From Clostridioides difficile (lineage in GTDB: Bacteria; Bacillota; Clostridia; Peptostreptococcales; Peptostreptococcaceae), in assembly GCA_012955965.1 (NCBI GenBank), contig JABBZI010000033.1, positions 1 through 33,479 of the forward strand: a DNA stretch of 33,479 nucleotides, read 5' to 3'. The notes under the pieces were generated by a model. It did no database searches. It had not been told where the DNA came from and worked only from the letters and a program-made list of their open reading frames with translations. Made by a program: the position numbers and the translations under genes. This document shows positions 23,182-32,162 of the stretch, one piece after another (the stretch's first letter is position 1; each line of letters starts with the position of its first letter).

Positions 23182-24585
23182 ATGAATTACTCTTTAGAAG
23201 CCGAGCAAAACATTTTAGGTAGTTTTCTTATAAATGACTCTATAGGTTACAAAATAAGAGAATTAAAAGAAAATGATTTCTACTTTGAGTCACATAAAAT
23301 TATTTTATCTTGCATGAAGAAAATAATTGACTCAAATAAACCACTAGATCTTTTGCTTTTGAAAAATGAATTAGAAAAAATAGATAGATTAGTAGATGTT
23401 GGAGGAGTTAGTTACATTACAAGTTTAACAACTATAGTCATAACTACTTCAAACATAGATCACTATATAAAAATTATAAAAGAGAAGTTACTTAAAAGAC
23501 AAATTTCAGAGTTAGCGAATGAATTAATTAATAATTCAAATTCAGATACAAGTATAGACGAATTGATTGTTGATATAAACGATTTAAAAGCACTTGTGGC
23601 GACGAGTAGTAGCATAAATGATAATTACAATGACGCATCAAAAATAAAGCGTGAAAAAGGCGTACACAAGTCTATAAATACAGGTTTTAATAAATTAAAT
23701 AATGCTCTAGATGGCTTTAGATATGGAACACTTACAATTCTAACTGGAAAGCCAGCGAGTGGTAAATCGACTATAGTTAATCAGTTTATAGCAGAAGCAA
23801 TTTTAACTGGAGAAAAAGCCTTTTTATACAGTGGGGAATTACCTGTTTTTATGGCTATGGATTGGTTTAGAAAAACTGTAGCCAATGACTACCACATAAA
23901 AGAATATCAAAGCCCATACGGTGGAACATATGCAGATATTCCAAACTATGCAGTTGATTTGATTTCAGATTGGATAAAATATAAATTTTTTCTCTATGAT
24001 GAAGATGCAATAAGTGATGAGGTAAACCTACTAAATACTATAGAACATTTATATTTAAAAAAAGGGGTTAGGCTCTTTGTTCTTGACAATCTAATGACGA
24101 TAAAAACTGGGAATAAGGCAGATAAATATGAGAGACAAGAGCAAATAGTAAGCAACTTAAAAAATCTCGCTAAAAAATACAACTTAGTAATAATTTTAGT
24201 TGCACATCCTCGTAAAAATATGGGTGACATGAAGCCAACCATGTATGATGTGTCTGGAGCAAGTGAGATTGTCAATTATGCAGATTATATTTTATCAACT
24301 TACAGAGTTATTGATGAAGAAGAAGAGACAGATGATACTTATTTATTAATTTTAAAAAATAGGATAACAGGAAAACAGAATATAAGTTTTAAAATGAATT
24401 TTTCAGAAAGAAGAAAAAGACTTTACACAACCAGTGAGGAGTTAAATAGAGATTACAAATATGATGTAGATAAACAATATGTTCAAGCAGAAATTCCAAA
24501 AGATGTATTCCAAAAAGAAAAGAAATTAAGGAGAAAAAATAGGAAATTTAATGAAGCAATAAATTTGAGTAAAATTCAATGTTGA
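23182..24585 (+). CDS. Replicative DNA helicase, DnaB family
   Basis: 467 residues, the usual length. The N-terminal DnaB domain (about 1-100: LEAEQNILGSFLIN) packs the hexamer. The RecA-like ATPase domain carries Walker A GKPASGKST (189-197) and Walker B RLFVLDNLM near 300, with an arginine-finger region and DNA-binding loop further on (AHPRKNMGDMKPT, VSGASEIVNYAD). It unwinds the phage origin after loading by the initiator at 20748. RBS AGGGGTGAT. Confidence 0.93.
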   Translation: MNYSLEAEQNILGSFLINDSIGYKIRELKENDFYFESHKIILSCMKKIIDSNKPLDLLLLKNELEKIDRLVDVGGVSYITSLTTIVITTSNIDHYIKIIKEKLLKRQISELANELINNSNSDTSIDELIVDINDLKALVATSSSINDNYNDASKIKREKGVHKSINTGFNKLNNALDGFRYGTLTILTGKPASGKSTIVNQFIAEAILTGEKAFLYSGELPVFMAMDWFRKTVANDYHIKEYQSPYGGTYADIPNYAVDLISDWIKYKFFLYDEDAISDEVNLLNTIEHLYLKKGVRLFVLDNLMTIKTGNKADKYERQEQIVSNLKNLAKKYNLVIILVAHPRKNMGDMKPTMYDVSGASEIVNYADYILSTYRVIDEEEETDDTYLLILKNRITGKQNISFKMNFSERRKRLYTTSEELNRDYKYDVDKQYVQAEIPKDVFQKEKKLRRKNRKFNEAINLSKIQC

Positions 24586-24598
24586 AAAATTTAAAAAG

Positions 24599-24669
24599 TC
24601 AATATTGAAAAAAATTACTTTTCAATATTGAGAATTTAGTTTTGAAAAAGTATTGAACTTCAATATTGA
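24599..24669. repeat. Three TCAATATTGA palindromes downstream of the helicase gene
   Basis: TCAATATTGA occurs at 24599-24608, 24622-24631 and 24660-24669, each in an A/T-tract context, and TTCAATGTTGAA at about 24575 is a fourth variant. The 24586-24895 gap otherwise holds only a doubtful 28-codon basic frame at about 24742 without RBS. Possible operator cluster. Confidence 0.55.
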
Positions 24670-24895
24670 AAAAAGTTTGAATGTATAGTAATTGCAAAGG
24701 TTATAATGATTGATTTCCTAACACAAAACATACAGGTTTAGATATGCTAGCAAAAAAACTTAAAAAGAATGTAAGGATAAAAAGGTTATATGCATTTAGA
24801 AAAAGCTTTAAAAGTATTATTAAATTATAGCCAAAGTTTATTAATTAATTTCCTCGTAGAAAAATATTATTTCAAATAAATAAAGGAGTGATTTT

Positions 24896-25282
24896 ATGAT
24901 AGCATTAGAAAAATTTGCAGGTGGAGTTTTAAAAGAAAAGTTTAATACAGAGTTGCAAAAAGTTTTAGATAATATTGCAGATCCAAATACAGATTTTAAA
25001 AAAACAAGAAAGATTAGTTTAGAGATAGTGTTTAAAGCAAATGAAGATAGAGATCTTGCAGAAGTAGATATAAAATCCAAGGCGACTATAGTAGAGGCAA
25101 AAGCAACGACAACTAAAGTTTTAATAGGAAAGGACTTAGAAACAGGTAAAGTGGAAGCATCTGAGTTTAAGAACCAGTTAAGTGGGCAATTGTCTATTGA
25201 TGTTTCAGACAGTAATGAAACTGAAGAAACAGAAGAAAATAGTGCTGGTGTAATTGATTTTAGAAATGCAAGTTCAAAGTAG
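24896..25282 (+). CDS. Phage protein of the 'replication terminator protein' family
   Basis: 128 residues with pattern LEKFAGGVLKEKFNTELQKVLDNIADPNTDFKKTRKISLEIVF, then VLIGKDLETGKVEASEF. This agrees with Firmicute phage proteins commonly labelled 'replication terminator protein', a label from memory with little experimental support. RBS AAGGAGTGAT. An acidic tail follows (SNETEETEENS). Confidence 0.65.
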   Translation: MIALEKFAGGVLKEKFNTELQKVLDNIADPNTDFKKTRKISLEIVFKANEDRDLAEVDIKSKATIVEAKATTTKVLIGKDLETGKVEASEFKNQLSGQLSIDVSDSNETEETEENSAGVIDFRNASSK

Positions 25283-25333
25283 TTTAAGAGAAGTGATAAA
25301 ATATAAATTTAAATAAAAAAGGAGAATAAAAAA

Positions 25334-26038
25334 ATGATAAAAAATGCAATGGAATATTTAGTTAAGTTAGGAAAAAGAGAAACAGTATGTTTAGATGGAT
25401 TTAACTACACAACAGATAGTTTAGAAATAATACAAGAGCCAAGGGCTAATGATTTAGAAATAACTACATTAAGCGGACTAGTAGACTATATAAAAAGTGG
25501 CATAGATCATAAAGAAGATGAACTTTTATTAATACAAGTTCTAACTCCAAGAAAAGTGCTTTTAAGATCTGCTTTAAGAAAAAATAGAGATAGAGAAACG
25601 TACATTGAGTGTGTTGCACTACTACCAGATAAAAGATTTGATAGACCTTTAGATTTAGACACTTTTAACATAATGCTACAATCAGCATTTATAAAAAATA
25701 GTGATAGAGATAAGCTTTTGAAAATTGCAGGAAATATTCAAGAATCTACAGTAAAAAATGTTGGAGATGATGGAGTTTCTCAATCTGTAACAATAAAAAC
25801 AGGTGTCGCTAGTGTATCAGAGGCAATAGTGCCAAATAGAGTAAAGTTAATTCCTTATCGTACATTCCAAGAGATAGAGCAACCAGAAAGTGAGTTTATT
25901 TTCAGAATGAGCACTGGGCCTGCAGCAGGATTATATGAAGCAGATGGTGGAGCGTGGAAAAATCAAGCAATGTTAAATATTAAGTCATACTTACAAGAAG
26001 AATTAAAAGATTTTAAAAATGTAAATATAATTGCTTAA
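25334..26038 (+). CDS. Conserved phage protein of unknown function
   Basis: A 234-residue soluble protein that follows the previous gene by 51 nt. Motifs: ALRKNRDRETYIECVALLPD and FRMSTGPAAGLYEADGGAWK. It is usually neighbour to the '128-residue' gene in clostridial phages as I recall, which suggests a joint role in replication or recombination. RBS AAAAAGGAGAA. An imperfect 14-bp hairpin (26047-26075) after its stop may set the mRNA end. Confidence 0.6.
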   Translation: MIKNAMEYLVKLGKRETVCLDGFNYTTDSLEIIQEPRANDLEITTLSGLVDYIKSGIDHKEDELLLIQVLTPRKVLLRSALRKNRDRETYIECVALLPDKRFDRPLDLDTFNIMLQSAFIKNSDRDKLLKIAGNIQESTVKNVGDDGVSQSVTIKTGVASVSEAIVPNRVKLIPYRTFQEIEQPESEFIFRMSTGPAAGLYEADGGAWKNQAMLNIKSYLQEELKDFKNVNIIA

Positions 26039-26094
26039 TTGAAAATCTAAGAGGGCTTATTATAAGTCCTCTTAGTAAACAAGGAGGAGATTAG

Positions 26095-26280
26095 ATGGAA
26101 AGGATTTGTCATATGAGTATTTTAGAAAGGGCTGAATTTACAGATAAAATAGCTAATGCAATCATGTCCTCAAATAAAGAAATTAAAAAAGATGATGCTT
26201 TTATTGAAGCAGTTGAGGTGGTAAAGCAAATGGAAAATAGAGAAGAAATTATGTATCAAGAAGGAGCAGTTGCAATATGA
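26095..26280 (+). CDS. Small phage protein preceding ssb
   Basis: 61 residues with RBS AAGGAGGAG, helical (SILERAEFTDKIANAIMSSN...). Its stop overlaps the ssb start as ATGA, so it is coupled to ssb. No function recognised. Confidence 0.7.
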   Translation: MERICHMSILERAEFTDKIANAIMSSNKEIKKDDAFIEAVEVVKQMENREEIMYQEGAVAI

Positions 26281-26663
26281 ATAATGTAGTTTTGGTTGGA
26301 AGATTAACAAGAGATCCAGAGTTAAGATATATTCCAAGTTATGGTACTCCAGTGGCTACTTTTTCGTTAGCCATTGATAGAGATTATGTAAAGAAAGATG
26401 GTACTAAAGAAGTAGATTTTATACCAGTGGAAGTTATGGGAGGATCAGCAGAATTTTGTGCTAATTATCTTACAAAAGGAAGATTGATTTCACTTCAAGG
26501 CCGAATAAGAGTAGAAAAATATGAAGAAAATGGAGAGAAAAAAACCTTCATAAAAGTTAGAACTAAAACTGTTAATTCGCTCGATTATAAGTCAAAGGAA
26601 GAAAATAACAAAGATAAGGAGATTGGTTTTCAAGTATTAAATGACGAAGATATACCATTTTAA
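26277..26663 (+). CDS. ssb: Single-stranded DNA-binding protein
   Basis: 128 residues. OB fold with the family opening MNNVVLVGRLTRDPELRY, the VPVEVMGG-type strand (FIPVEVMGGSAEFCANYL) and an acidic C-terminal tip DEDIPF that recruits partners. It coats single-stranded DNA in phage replication. Start overlaps the previous stop. Confidence 0.95.
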   Translation: MNNVVLVGRLTRDPELRYIPSYGTPVATFSLAIDRDYVKKDGTKEVDFIPVEVMGGSAEFCANYLTKGRLISLQGRIRVEKYEENGEKKTFIKVRTKTVNSLDYKSKEENNKDKEIGFQVLNDEDIPF

Positions 26664-26694
26664 GAAGTAATTATATGATAGGTTTGGAGGTAAA

Positions 26695-26841
26695 ATGAAG
26701 ATTAAAATAGTTGGTGGTAAGGAAAATGAGTGCCCGATATGTGGTGGTAACGTATTTAAGATTGAAACATCAATCGGAATAGTTTGGCAATGCAAAGACT
26801 GTGGTTGTATGTATCAAGACTTTGAATGTAAGAAAAATTAA
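26695..26841 (+). CDS. Small zinc-ribbon protein
   Basis: 48 residues with RBS GGAGG. Cys pairs CPICGG (14, 17) and CKDCGC (33, 36), plus another Cys near the end, form a zinc ribbon. Lies between ssb and the next gene, so it is probably an early phage nucleic-acid-binding accessory protein. Confidence 0.75.
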   Translation: MKIKIVGGKENECPICGGNVFKIETSIGIVWQCKDCGCMYQDFECKKN

Positions 26842-26855
26842 AGGAGGAATTTAAG

Positions 26856-27152
26856 ATGGAAGAAAATATGAAAAGCCTTATTGAACATAGTGAAAATATA
26901 AAGAATTTGAAGGAAAGCATGGAAAATACAATAGATGAGTTAATTAATCTAAATGTTGATAGTAGCGGAATTGATGTATATAGAGAAATTATGCAAGAAG
27001 AAATACATAAAGAAACTATAAATGTATGTAAAGATAGTAAAGAAATAATTATTATCAAGAAAAGAGAAGAAGAACAAATGCTAAAAGATATAGAAAAAAA
27101 TGAAAGTAAAATTGAAGATTTTTTTAGGAAAATAGGCTTTGGTAATAAGTAA
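26856..27152 (+). CDS. Coiled-coil phage protein
   Basis: 98 residues of mostly Glu/Lys helical sequence (EHSENIKNLKESMENTIDELINL...). RBS AAAGGAGG. No family recognised. Its end, FFRKIGFGNK, is basic. Confidence 0.6.
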   Translation: MEENMKSLIEHSENIKNLKESMENTIDELINLNVDSSGIDVYREIMQEEIHKETINVCKDSKEIIIIKKREEEQMLKDIEKNESKIEDFFRKIGFGNK

Positions 27153-27174
27153 AATTCAAAAAAGAAAGAGGAGC

Positions 27175-27255
27175 ATTACTTCACGCTCCCGCTTGTCAAA
27201 ATTCTAAAGTTGTCATCACAAAATCATTATAACATAAATGGGAGTGTGAAGTAAT
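27175..27255 (+). promoter_or_regulatory. Inverted repeat enclosing the RBS of the late regulator
   Basis: ATTACTTCACGCTCCC (27175-27190) and GGGAGTGTGAAGTAAT (27240-27255) pair over 16 bp with a single G-U. The right arm contains the GGGAG that serves the TTG start at 27257. TTGTCA occurs twice in the loop, 17 bp apart. Confidence 0.6.
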
Positions 27256-27256
27256 A

Positions 27257-27697
27257 TTGGCCGATAAAAAAGATATTTTGTTCAGTAGTGCAGAGGGCAA
27301 GTTATATAGCTATAAAAAAGCAAAAGCAGAAATAGAGAAGATAGGTATTGATATAGAAATAATAAAAAATGACTATAGAGGATGCAGTGGTATTGAGATT
27401 AAAGAGAGATCAAGTAGAACATATAACACTAAAAGTGTAGTTGAGGTAGAAGTTGAAGAGAAAGAAAGGAAATTATTATTAAAAGAAAAAGAGAAAAGAT
27501 ATAAGGAATTATTAGTTGAAAAAATAGATAATGCAATGAAGATATTAAGTGAAGAAGAAAAGAAAATAGTTCAATATAAGTATTTTTCAAATAACAGGAC
27601 ATCTTGGGAATATGTTGGTAGAATGATTGGATTTTCAACAAGCAAGTGTAAGCAGATGAGAATAGAGATTATAGATAAGATAAAAGGTCTTTTATAA
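27257..27697 (+). CDS. Phage late-type transcription regulator (sigma-like/ArpU-RinA type)
   Basis: 146 residues from a TTG start. A long charged coil (about 50-98) is followed by a C-terminal helix-turn-helix (about 100-142: LSEEEKKIVQYKYFSNNRTS, then VGRMIGFSTSKCKQMR). This is the plan of small phage regulators at the end of the early region that turn on packaging and late genes. None of those follow here; the toxin locus does. Family choice is from architecture. Confidence 0.7.
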   Translation: MADKKDILFSSAEGKLYSYKKAKAEIEKIGIDIEIIKNDYRGCSGIEIKERSSRTYNTKSVVEVEVEEKERKLLLKEKEKRYKELLVEKIDNAMKILSEEEKKIVQYKYFSNNRTSWEYVGRMIGFSTSKCKQMRIEIIDKIKGLL

Positions 27698-27711
27698 AAA
27701 ATAATAAAAAA

Positions 27712-27755
27712 ATACCATAAGAAAATCGTTGAAAAATACGATTTTCTTATGGTAT
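27712..27755 (-). terminator. Terminator of the binary toxin operon
   Basis: Perfect 17-bp stem ATACCATAAGAAAATCG (27712-27728) with CGATTTTCTTATGGTAT (27739-27755). On the minus strand a T-run follows, so it serves cdtB; it may also stop plus-strand transcripts. Confidence 0.85.
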
Positions 27756-27802
27756 AAATTGTATATTGTATGTTAGGAAGTTTGAACTGGCTTTATTTTA
27801 TA

Positions 27803-30454
27803 TTAGTTAAGATTAAGTACTAGTATTTCTCTATTATCTGGAGTAACTGCATATATTTTAAGTTTTTTATATGTCATAACTCTATCTAAATTAGTGTAAT
27901 AAGAGTTAAAGTTAATATAATTAGTTTTTGGTTGACTTTCATTTCCTCCATAATTACGTATTTCTTTGTCTTTAGTTCCAATATCCTTAAATCCTGAATT
28001 TTCTAAAGTAGCCTCAACTCTATATTTTTGAATATAATCAAGAGCTTCTTTATTAGTTTGAGTTGGTTGAAAGTACATACCCTTTAGATAAATATTTCCT
28101 GTATTCATATCTACTATAGTATCACCGTTATAACCTTTATGTGCAGCTATTATTTCTTGATCAGTTGGAACTTTAACTTCTGGTTCTTCAAGTATTTCTG
28201 GAACACTATTTAGTTCTGTAATAGATAAATTATCTATTGCTATATTTTGGCTAGTACTCTTTATTACTGCTTCTAAATCAGAAGTATCTTTTCCATCTGT
28301 TTTGAATTCTAAACTAAATTTCTCATATTTATTTGTGGCAAATGTAGAATCATATGTACCACTACCATCATTGAAATTTTTAGGTTTTACATTTAGAGTT
28401 ACTGATCCGACAGAACCTTTGCTTTTTACATAACCGCTTAAAATATAACGCTTATAAGGTTTTAAATCAGACATAGGTATTGTTACTCTTGTTTCTCCTC
28501 TAGTGCCAATGAGATTAGCTTTACCTTCCAATCCATCAGTATTTGATGTATTTAAATTACTCCATGCAGTTGGGAAACTATTGTAGCCATCAAAATTTGT
28601 AAAATATAAAGGCGTTTTTATTAATATATTCATACCACGTTCAAGTTTAAGGTTATATATTTTTTTATCAGTAGAACTTGCTAGTTTAGTCTTAATTTTA
28701 TCAGCTGTATTTTTGTCAAATACAAGTTCAACAGAATTTTCATCAAAAGGAGCTCCATTATAATATAATTGTCCATTTTTTCTAGTAGCTCCAAAAGCTT
28801 TTTCAACTGCTTCTCCGATTGTAAGTTGTGGAGTTTTATCTTCTGGATCAGATGTGTCTTTAGCAGTAACACGTCTTTCATAAGTTCCATTTCCTGTATC
28901 TAATATAAGAGATGCAGAAATACTATCTATTTGGCTTATATAATCTGACCAATTATTTCCTTCTGTAACGATTTGACCATGATTATTTGTAGCAAAATTT
29001 CCACTCACTTGTGTTGTTTCTAATTTAATTTGTTTACCAGAATCTAATTTTTTAAGTTGTTCATAGTTTAATGGTATTAGTTTAGAGCTAAATTGATCCA
29101 TTGTATTAAGTGCCAAAGGGGAAGTTCCTTTTTTAGGATAAGTATCTCCAGGAGATAAGTTATTACCAATTTGATTTTCTTGTGCTTTAATAGTTGATAG
29201 CGTGCCTCCATCTAACACTAAGTTTGTTGTTGGCGTCACTTTATACATAGGTGCAGTACCTGTATTATAGTATCTAACATTAGCATTTATATATGCTGAT
29301 TCACTTTTACTTATTTGTAAACCTGTATTCCAAGATTCACCATTACTATCTTGTACAGCTGTTGAATTATCTGTTGTATGAGAATAGTTTGCTGTTACAC
29401 TTCCTGTGAAACCATTTTGATATCCAGCAGTAACAGATACACCTACTGTATTTGCATCAGTTTTACTGTTTGTAGTAGATCTAGAAACTGTTTTGCCTTG
29501 ATCTGTAGAAACATGGTCATTTGTAGATAATATTAATTTTTCCATACCAACTCCAACCATTGGATATGCTGCAACCAATGGATCTCTTGCCTCTTTACTT
29601 ATTGCTCTATCAAATGTACCTGAAGCCTTGTCGTAATCTGTATATGGGTCTCCAGCAGTATTTGACTCTAAATAATTTGATACATATTTTTTATATCCTT
29701 GCTCTGCAAAACTATCTTCCCATTCTGCTACAATTAAGTCTTTTATAGTATATCCATTTCTTTCATATGCATCTGGTATATTATCATTATCTGTATCTAA
29801 ATCCTCATCTTCCCAATCAGACATCAAATTTTGGTCAAAGAAATTATTATTTGGAATAAATGGGTCATTTTTCTCTATCTTAGAATAATCTCTTAAGAAT
29901 AAATTTTCTTCTGGTATAACTGTTTTGTTACCATTTGATTCCCAATAAAGTTTAGGTGATGATAAGTTCCCTACTGAACCTAAGTTTTTATCTTGTAATT
30001 CTATTCTAACTTTGTATTCTTTGCCTTTTTTCATGTTAATTTTAAGTGTATTAGCAGTGTTGCCTTTAGCATCTACCTGCATTAACACATCATCCCTGTC
30101 AGTTGATAATGTATATTCACCATCTTCAGAAGGAATTATTTTTCCTGTCCATCGCACAGATTTTACATCCAACTTTTCTTTATCTAAGAGCTTGTCTACT
30201 TTCTTTTCTTCAAATTTTAAGTTCCCATCTTTTATTGGAGCCATTAATTCTAAATCCTTGAAGTGCTCGTCTGCGAAATAATACCCCATTAAACCATTAT
30301 TTTGGAGTGTTTCTTCACTTGTTACTTCCTTTTTTTTAGTAGAATAATCATTTGTAGCAGTTTGAGCATACACAGGGTATGCTAGAGCCTGGCTAACTAT
30401 GGCTGTAAGTGTTAAAAAACTTAATAGTTTTTTATTTTTCATTTGTATCTTCAT
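27803..30454 (-). CDS. cdtB: Binary toxin binding/translocation component (CdtB/iota-b family)
   Basis: 883 residues against about 875-879 for CDTb and Ib. Signal peptide 1-30. A PA14-type activation domain (about 54-190, NGLMGYYF to FLRDYSKI) is cut off by host proteases near 205-215. The calcium site is Asp220-Asp222-Asp224 in LDTDNDNIPDAYERNGY. The pore and heptamer core (about 215-590) is close to iota-b, with TDYDKASGTFDRAISKEA and SHTTDNSTAVQDSNGESW. The C-terminal region (about 630-883) binds receptor and is the most diverged part, although TQTNKEALDYIQKYRVEA is kept. It carries the enzyme into host cells. RBS AAGGGGGAG; 38 nt after cdtA. Confidence 0.96.
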   Translation of the reverse strand: MKIQMKNKKLLSFLTLTAIVSQALAYPVYAQTATNDYSTKKKEVTSEETLQNNGLMGYYFADEHFKDLELMAPIKDGNLKFEEKKVDKLLDKEKLDVKSVRWTGKIIPSEDGEYTLSTDRDDVLMQVDAKGNTANTLKINMKKGKEYKVRIELQDKNLGSVGNLSSPKLYWESNGNKTVIPEENLFLRDYSKIEKNDPFIPNNNFFDQNLMSDWEDEDLDTDNDNIPDAYERNGYTIKDLIVAEWEDSFAEQGYKKYVSNYLESNTAGDPYTDYDKASGTFDRAISKEARDPLVAAYPMVGVGMEKLILSTNDHVSTDQGKTVSRSTTNSKTDANTVGVSVTAGYQNGFTGSVTANYSHTTDNSTAVQDSNGESWNTGLQISKSESAYINANVRYYNTGTAPMYKVTPTTNLVLDGGTLSTIKAQENQIGNNLSPGDTYPKKGTSPLALNTMDQFSSKLIPLNYEQLKKLDSGKQIKLETTQVSGNFATNNHGQIVTEGNNWSDYISQIDSISASLILDTGNGTYERRVTAKDTSDPEDKTPQLTIGEAVEKAFGATRKNGQLYYNGAPFDENSVELVFDKNTADKIKTKLASSTDKKIYNLKLERGMNILIKTPLYFTNFDGYNSFPTAWSNLNTSNTDGLEGKANLIGTRGETRVTIPMSDLKPYKRYILSGYVKSKGSVGSVTLNVKPKNFNDGSGTYDSTFATNKYEKFSLEFKTDGKDTSDLEAVIKSTSQNIAIDNLSITELNSVPEILEEPEVKVPTDQEIIAAHKGYNGDTIVDMNTGNIYLKGMYFQPTQTNKEALDYIQKYRVEATLENSGFKDIGTKDKEIRNYGGNESQPKTNYINFNSYYTNLDRVMTYKKLKIYAVTPDNREILVLNLN

Positions 30455-30492
30455 TTTTTCTCCCCCTTTTATTGAAAAATGCTATATAAATA

Positions 30493-31878
30493 CTAAAGTA
30501 TTACTGTGCCATCAATAATTAATTTTGTTCTAGTACCATCTTTAAGAGTGCTAATATTATCAATTCTATATTTAGTACCTTTATTTAAAAGAAATTCGTA
30601 TTCACTTTTGTAACCGCCGCCTGTTGTTTCTGAAATATAAGCTCCTTGAGCACCTTTAGGTAATTTTAAACGTAGTATAATAGTTCTAGCTGCGAAATTA
30701 GCATCGTTTGTGCTAATTACACTAGTACTTACAAAGTTTTCATATTTTTGTATTTTTCCTGACCATTTTTCTTTAAATGCCTCAACATTTGCAACTTTAT
30801 TAAAATCATATTCTGGTGAACCAATTGCAATACCAAACTCAGCAGGGCTGGATCTTCTATATACAGTTAAATTATTTGGTAAAGGCTTACGTTTTAAAAC
30901 ATTATCAAGTATTTCTATCTTAGCATCTAACTCTGGATTAGGATTTTTTTCTGGACCATTTGCTATCAGATAAGGATTAATAGCTGAATAGTCTAAGTTC
31001 ATATAACCATTGAATGTAATTTTCTCAAGTTCACTTAGATTATTACCCCATTCTTTATAAGTCTTTACTCCCCAATCATGACCGTCAAATTTTAACTCTT
31101 TAAAATCAAGACTATTTACTATAGATGCCTCAACTTTTATGTATTGTTTTCCGCTTATAACTACACGAAGTGTTTTATCAACTTTTAAATTATACCCCTG
31201 TTCTATTAGTGTACTTAATGATTCACCATTTTGATATGGTAATATTCCAGTACCTTTAGGTAATTTTAGATGCACAAATAATGGCGTAGGTTTACTATCT
31301 GTTTTATCTGGCTCAGATAGAGATATATCTTTAAATCCATCTTGTGAAAATAATCTATCTTGAACTGTAGCTTTAAATTCATTAAATTTTTCTGCACTTA
31401 TTTCATTTTGTGAATTTCCTCTGAGCTCTCCGTTAAAAGCAAATCTATCAGCAGACTCAAAATAATAAGCATACATAGGCTTATCTATCTTATTTTTAGA
31501 TATTGCGCCTTTAAGGTCTTTATACTCTTTTTCGGAATTATTACTTAGTATCTCTTCAGTTTTAAAATAATTTCTTTCTATAGAATATTTACTTATTTCT
31601 ATAGAATCTTTTTTATATTCTGCAAGGGCTTCTTTTTCTGGTTTTTCAAGACCTTTTTCAATTTTTTCAGCTTCTCTTTTTTCCCATTCCTTAGCCTTCT
31701 CCTTATCTTTGAGAAAATCTTCTGGTCTTTCTATTCCTGCTTTATAAGCAGTGGTAGTTATTCCTTGATGTGAATATCCTGCTAAATTTTCAGCATAAGT
31801 TCCTCCACTAAATAAGATACTTGTTAAAATAAGACATAGTACTAATACTCTAGAAATATAATTCCTAATCTTTTTCAT
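30493..31878 (-). CDS. cdtA: Binary toxin actin ADP-ribosyltransferase (CdtA/iota-a family)
   Basis: 461 residues, about the CDTa length of 463. Signal peptide 1-29. The N-terminal adaptor domain (about 45-250, IERPEDFLKDKEKAKEW) binds the translocation component. The C-terminal ADP-ribosyltransferase domain holds Arg341-Arg342 in VYRRS, the STS motif 384-386, and the ExE pair Glu426/Glu428 in SEYEFLLNKG. All the R-STS-ExE active-site residues are intact. It should modify actin at Arg177 with NAD. By eye it is clearly diverged from CDTa and Ia (perhaps near 60% identical). RBS GAGGAGG. Confidence 0.96.
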   Translation of the reverse strand: MKKIRNYISRVLVLCLILTSILFSGGTYAENLAGYSHQGITTTAYKAGIERPEDFLKDKEKAKEWEKREAEKIEKGLEKPEKEALAEYKKDSIEISKYSIERNYFKTEEILSNNSEKEYKDLKGAISKNKIDKPMYAYYFESADRFAFNGELRGNSQNEISAEKFNEFKATVQDRLFSQDGFKDISLSEPDKTDSKPTPLFVHLKLPKGTGILPYQNGESLSTLIEQGYNLKVDKTLRVVISGKQYIKVEASIVNSLDFKELKFDGHDWGVKTYKEWGNNLSELEKITFNGYMNLDYSAINPYLIANGPEKNPNPELDAKIEILDNVLKRKPLPNNLTVYRRSSPAEFGIAIGSPEYDFNKVANVEAFKEKWSGKIQKYENFVSTSVISTNDANFAARTIILRLKLPKGAQGAYISETTGGGYKSEYEFLLNKGTKYRIDNISTLKDGTRTKLIIDGTVIL

Positions 31879-32088
31879 TTAAAATACCTCCTCACATTAC
31901 TTTAAATATTTATTAATTTAATTATATAATCTAAATATAAAGATATTAGTTAGATTTCAAAAACAATATTTTATTAGTCCTTAAATAATTTATTCAATAT
32001 AAAAAGTTCTTTAAAATATAAAAAAAATAATTTTTATGCTTTGAAAACAGGTTTTTAGGAAATAATATAATGATTTGTGTAAAATATT

Positions 32089-32162
32089 ATATTAATTTAA
32101 GATATAAAAAAGGTATAAAATAATATGTTATTTTATACCTTTTTTATATCTTAAATTAATAT
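32089..32162 (-). terminator. Perfect 35-bp hairpin at the end of cdtR
   Basis: Arms 32089-32123 and 32128-32162 are exact reverse complements with a 4-nt loop, and overlap the last codons of cdtR. It separates cdtR from cdtA. The gap 31879-32088 otherwise shows only the cdtA RBS and an AT-rich promoter-like stretch. Confidence 0.7.

Noticed and set aside
24742-24828. 28-codon basic frame after the helicase gene
   Set aside because: No Shine-Dalgarno sequence; possible gene debris.
26047-26075. Hairpin between 26038 and 26095 as a terminator
   Set aside because: A good stem but no T-run, and the next gene belongs to the same operon; more likely an mRNA processing or stability element.
28681-30281. 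Frames of 62-89 residues inside cdtB on either strand
   Set aside because: Shadows of the long toxin gene.
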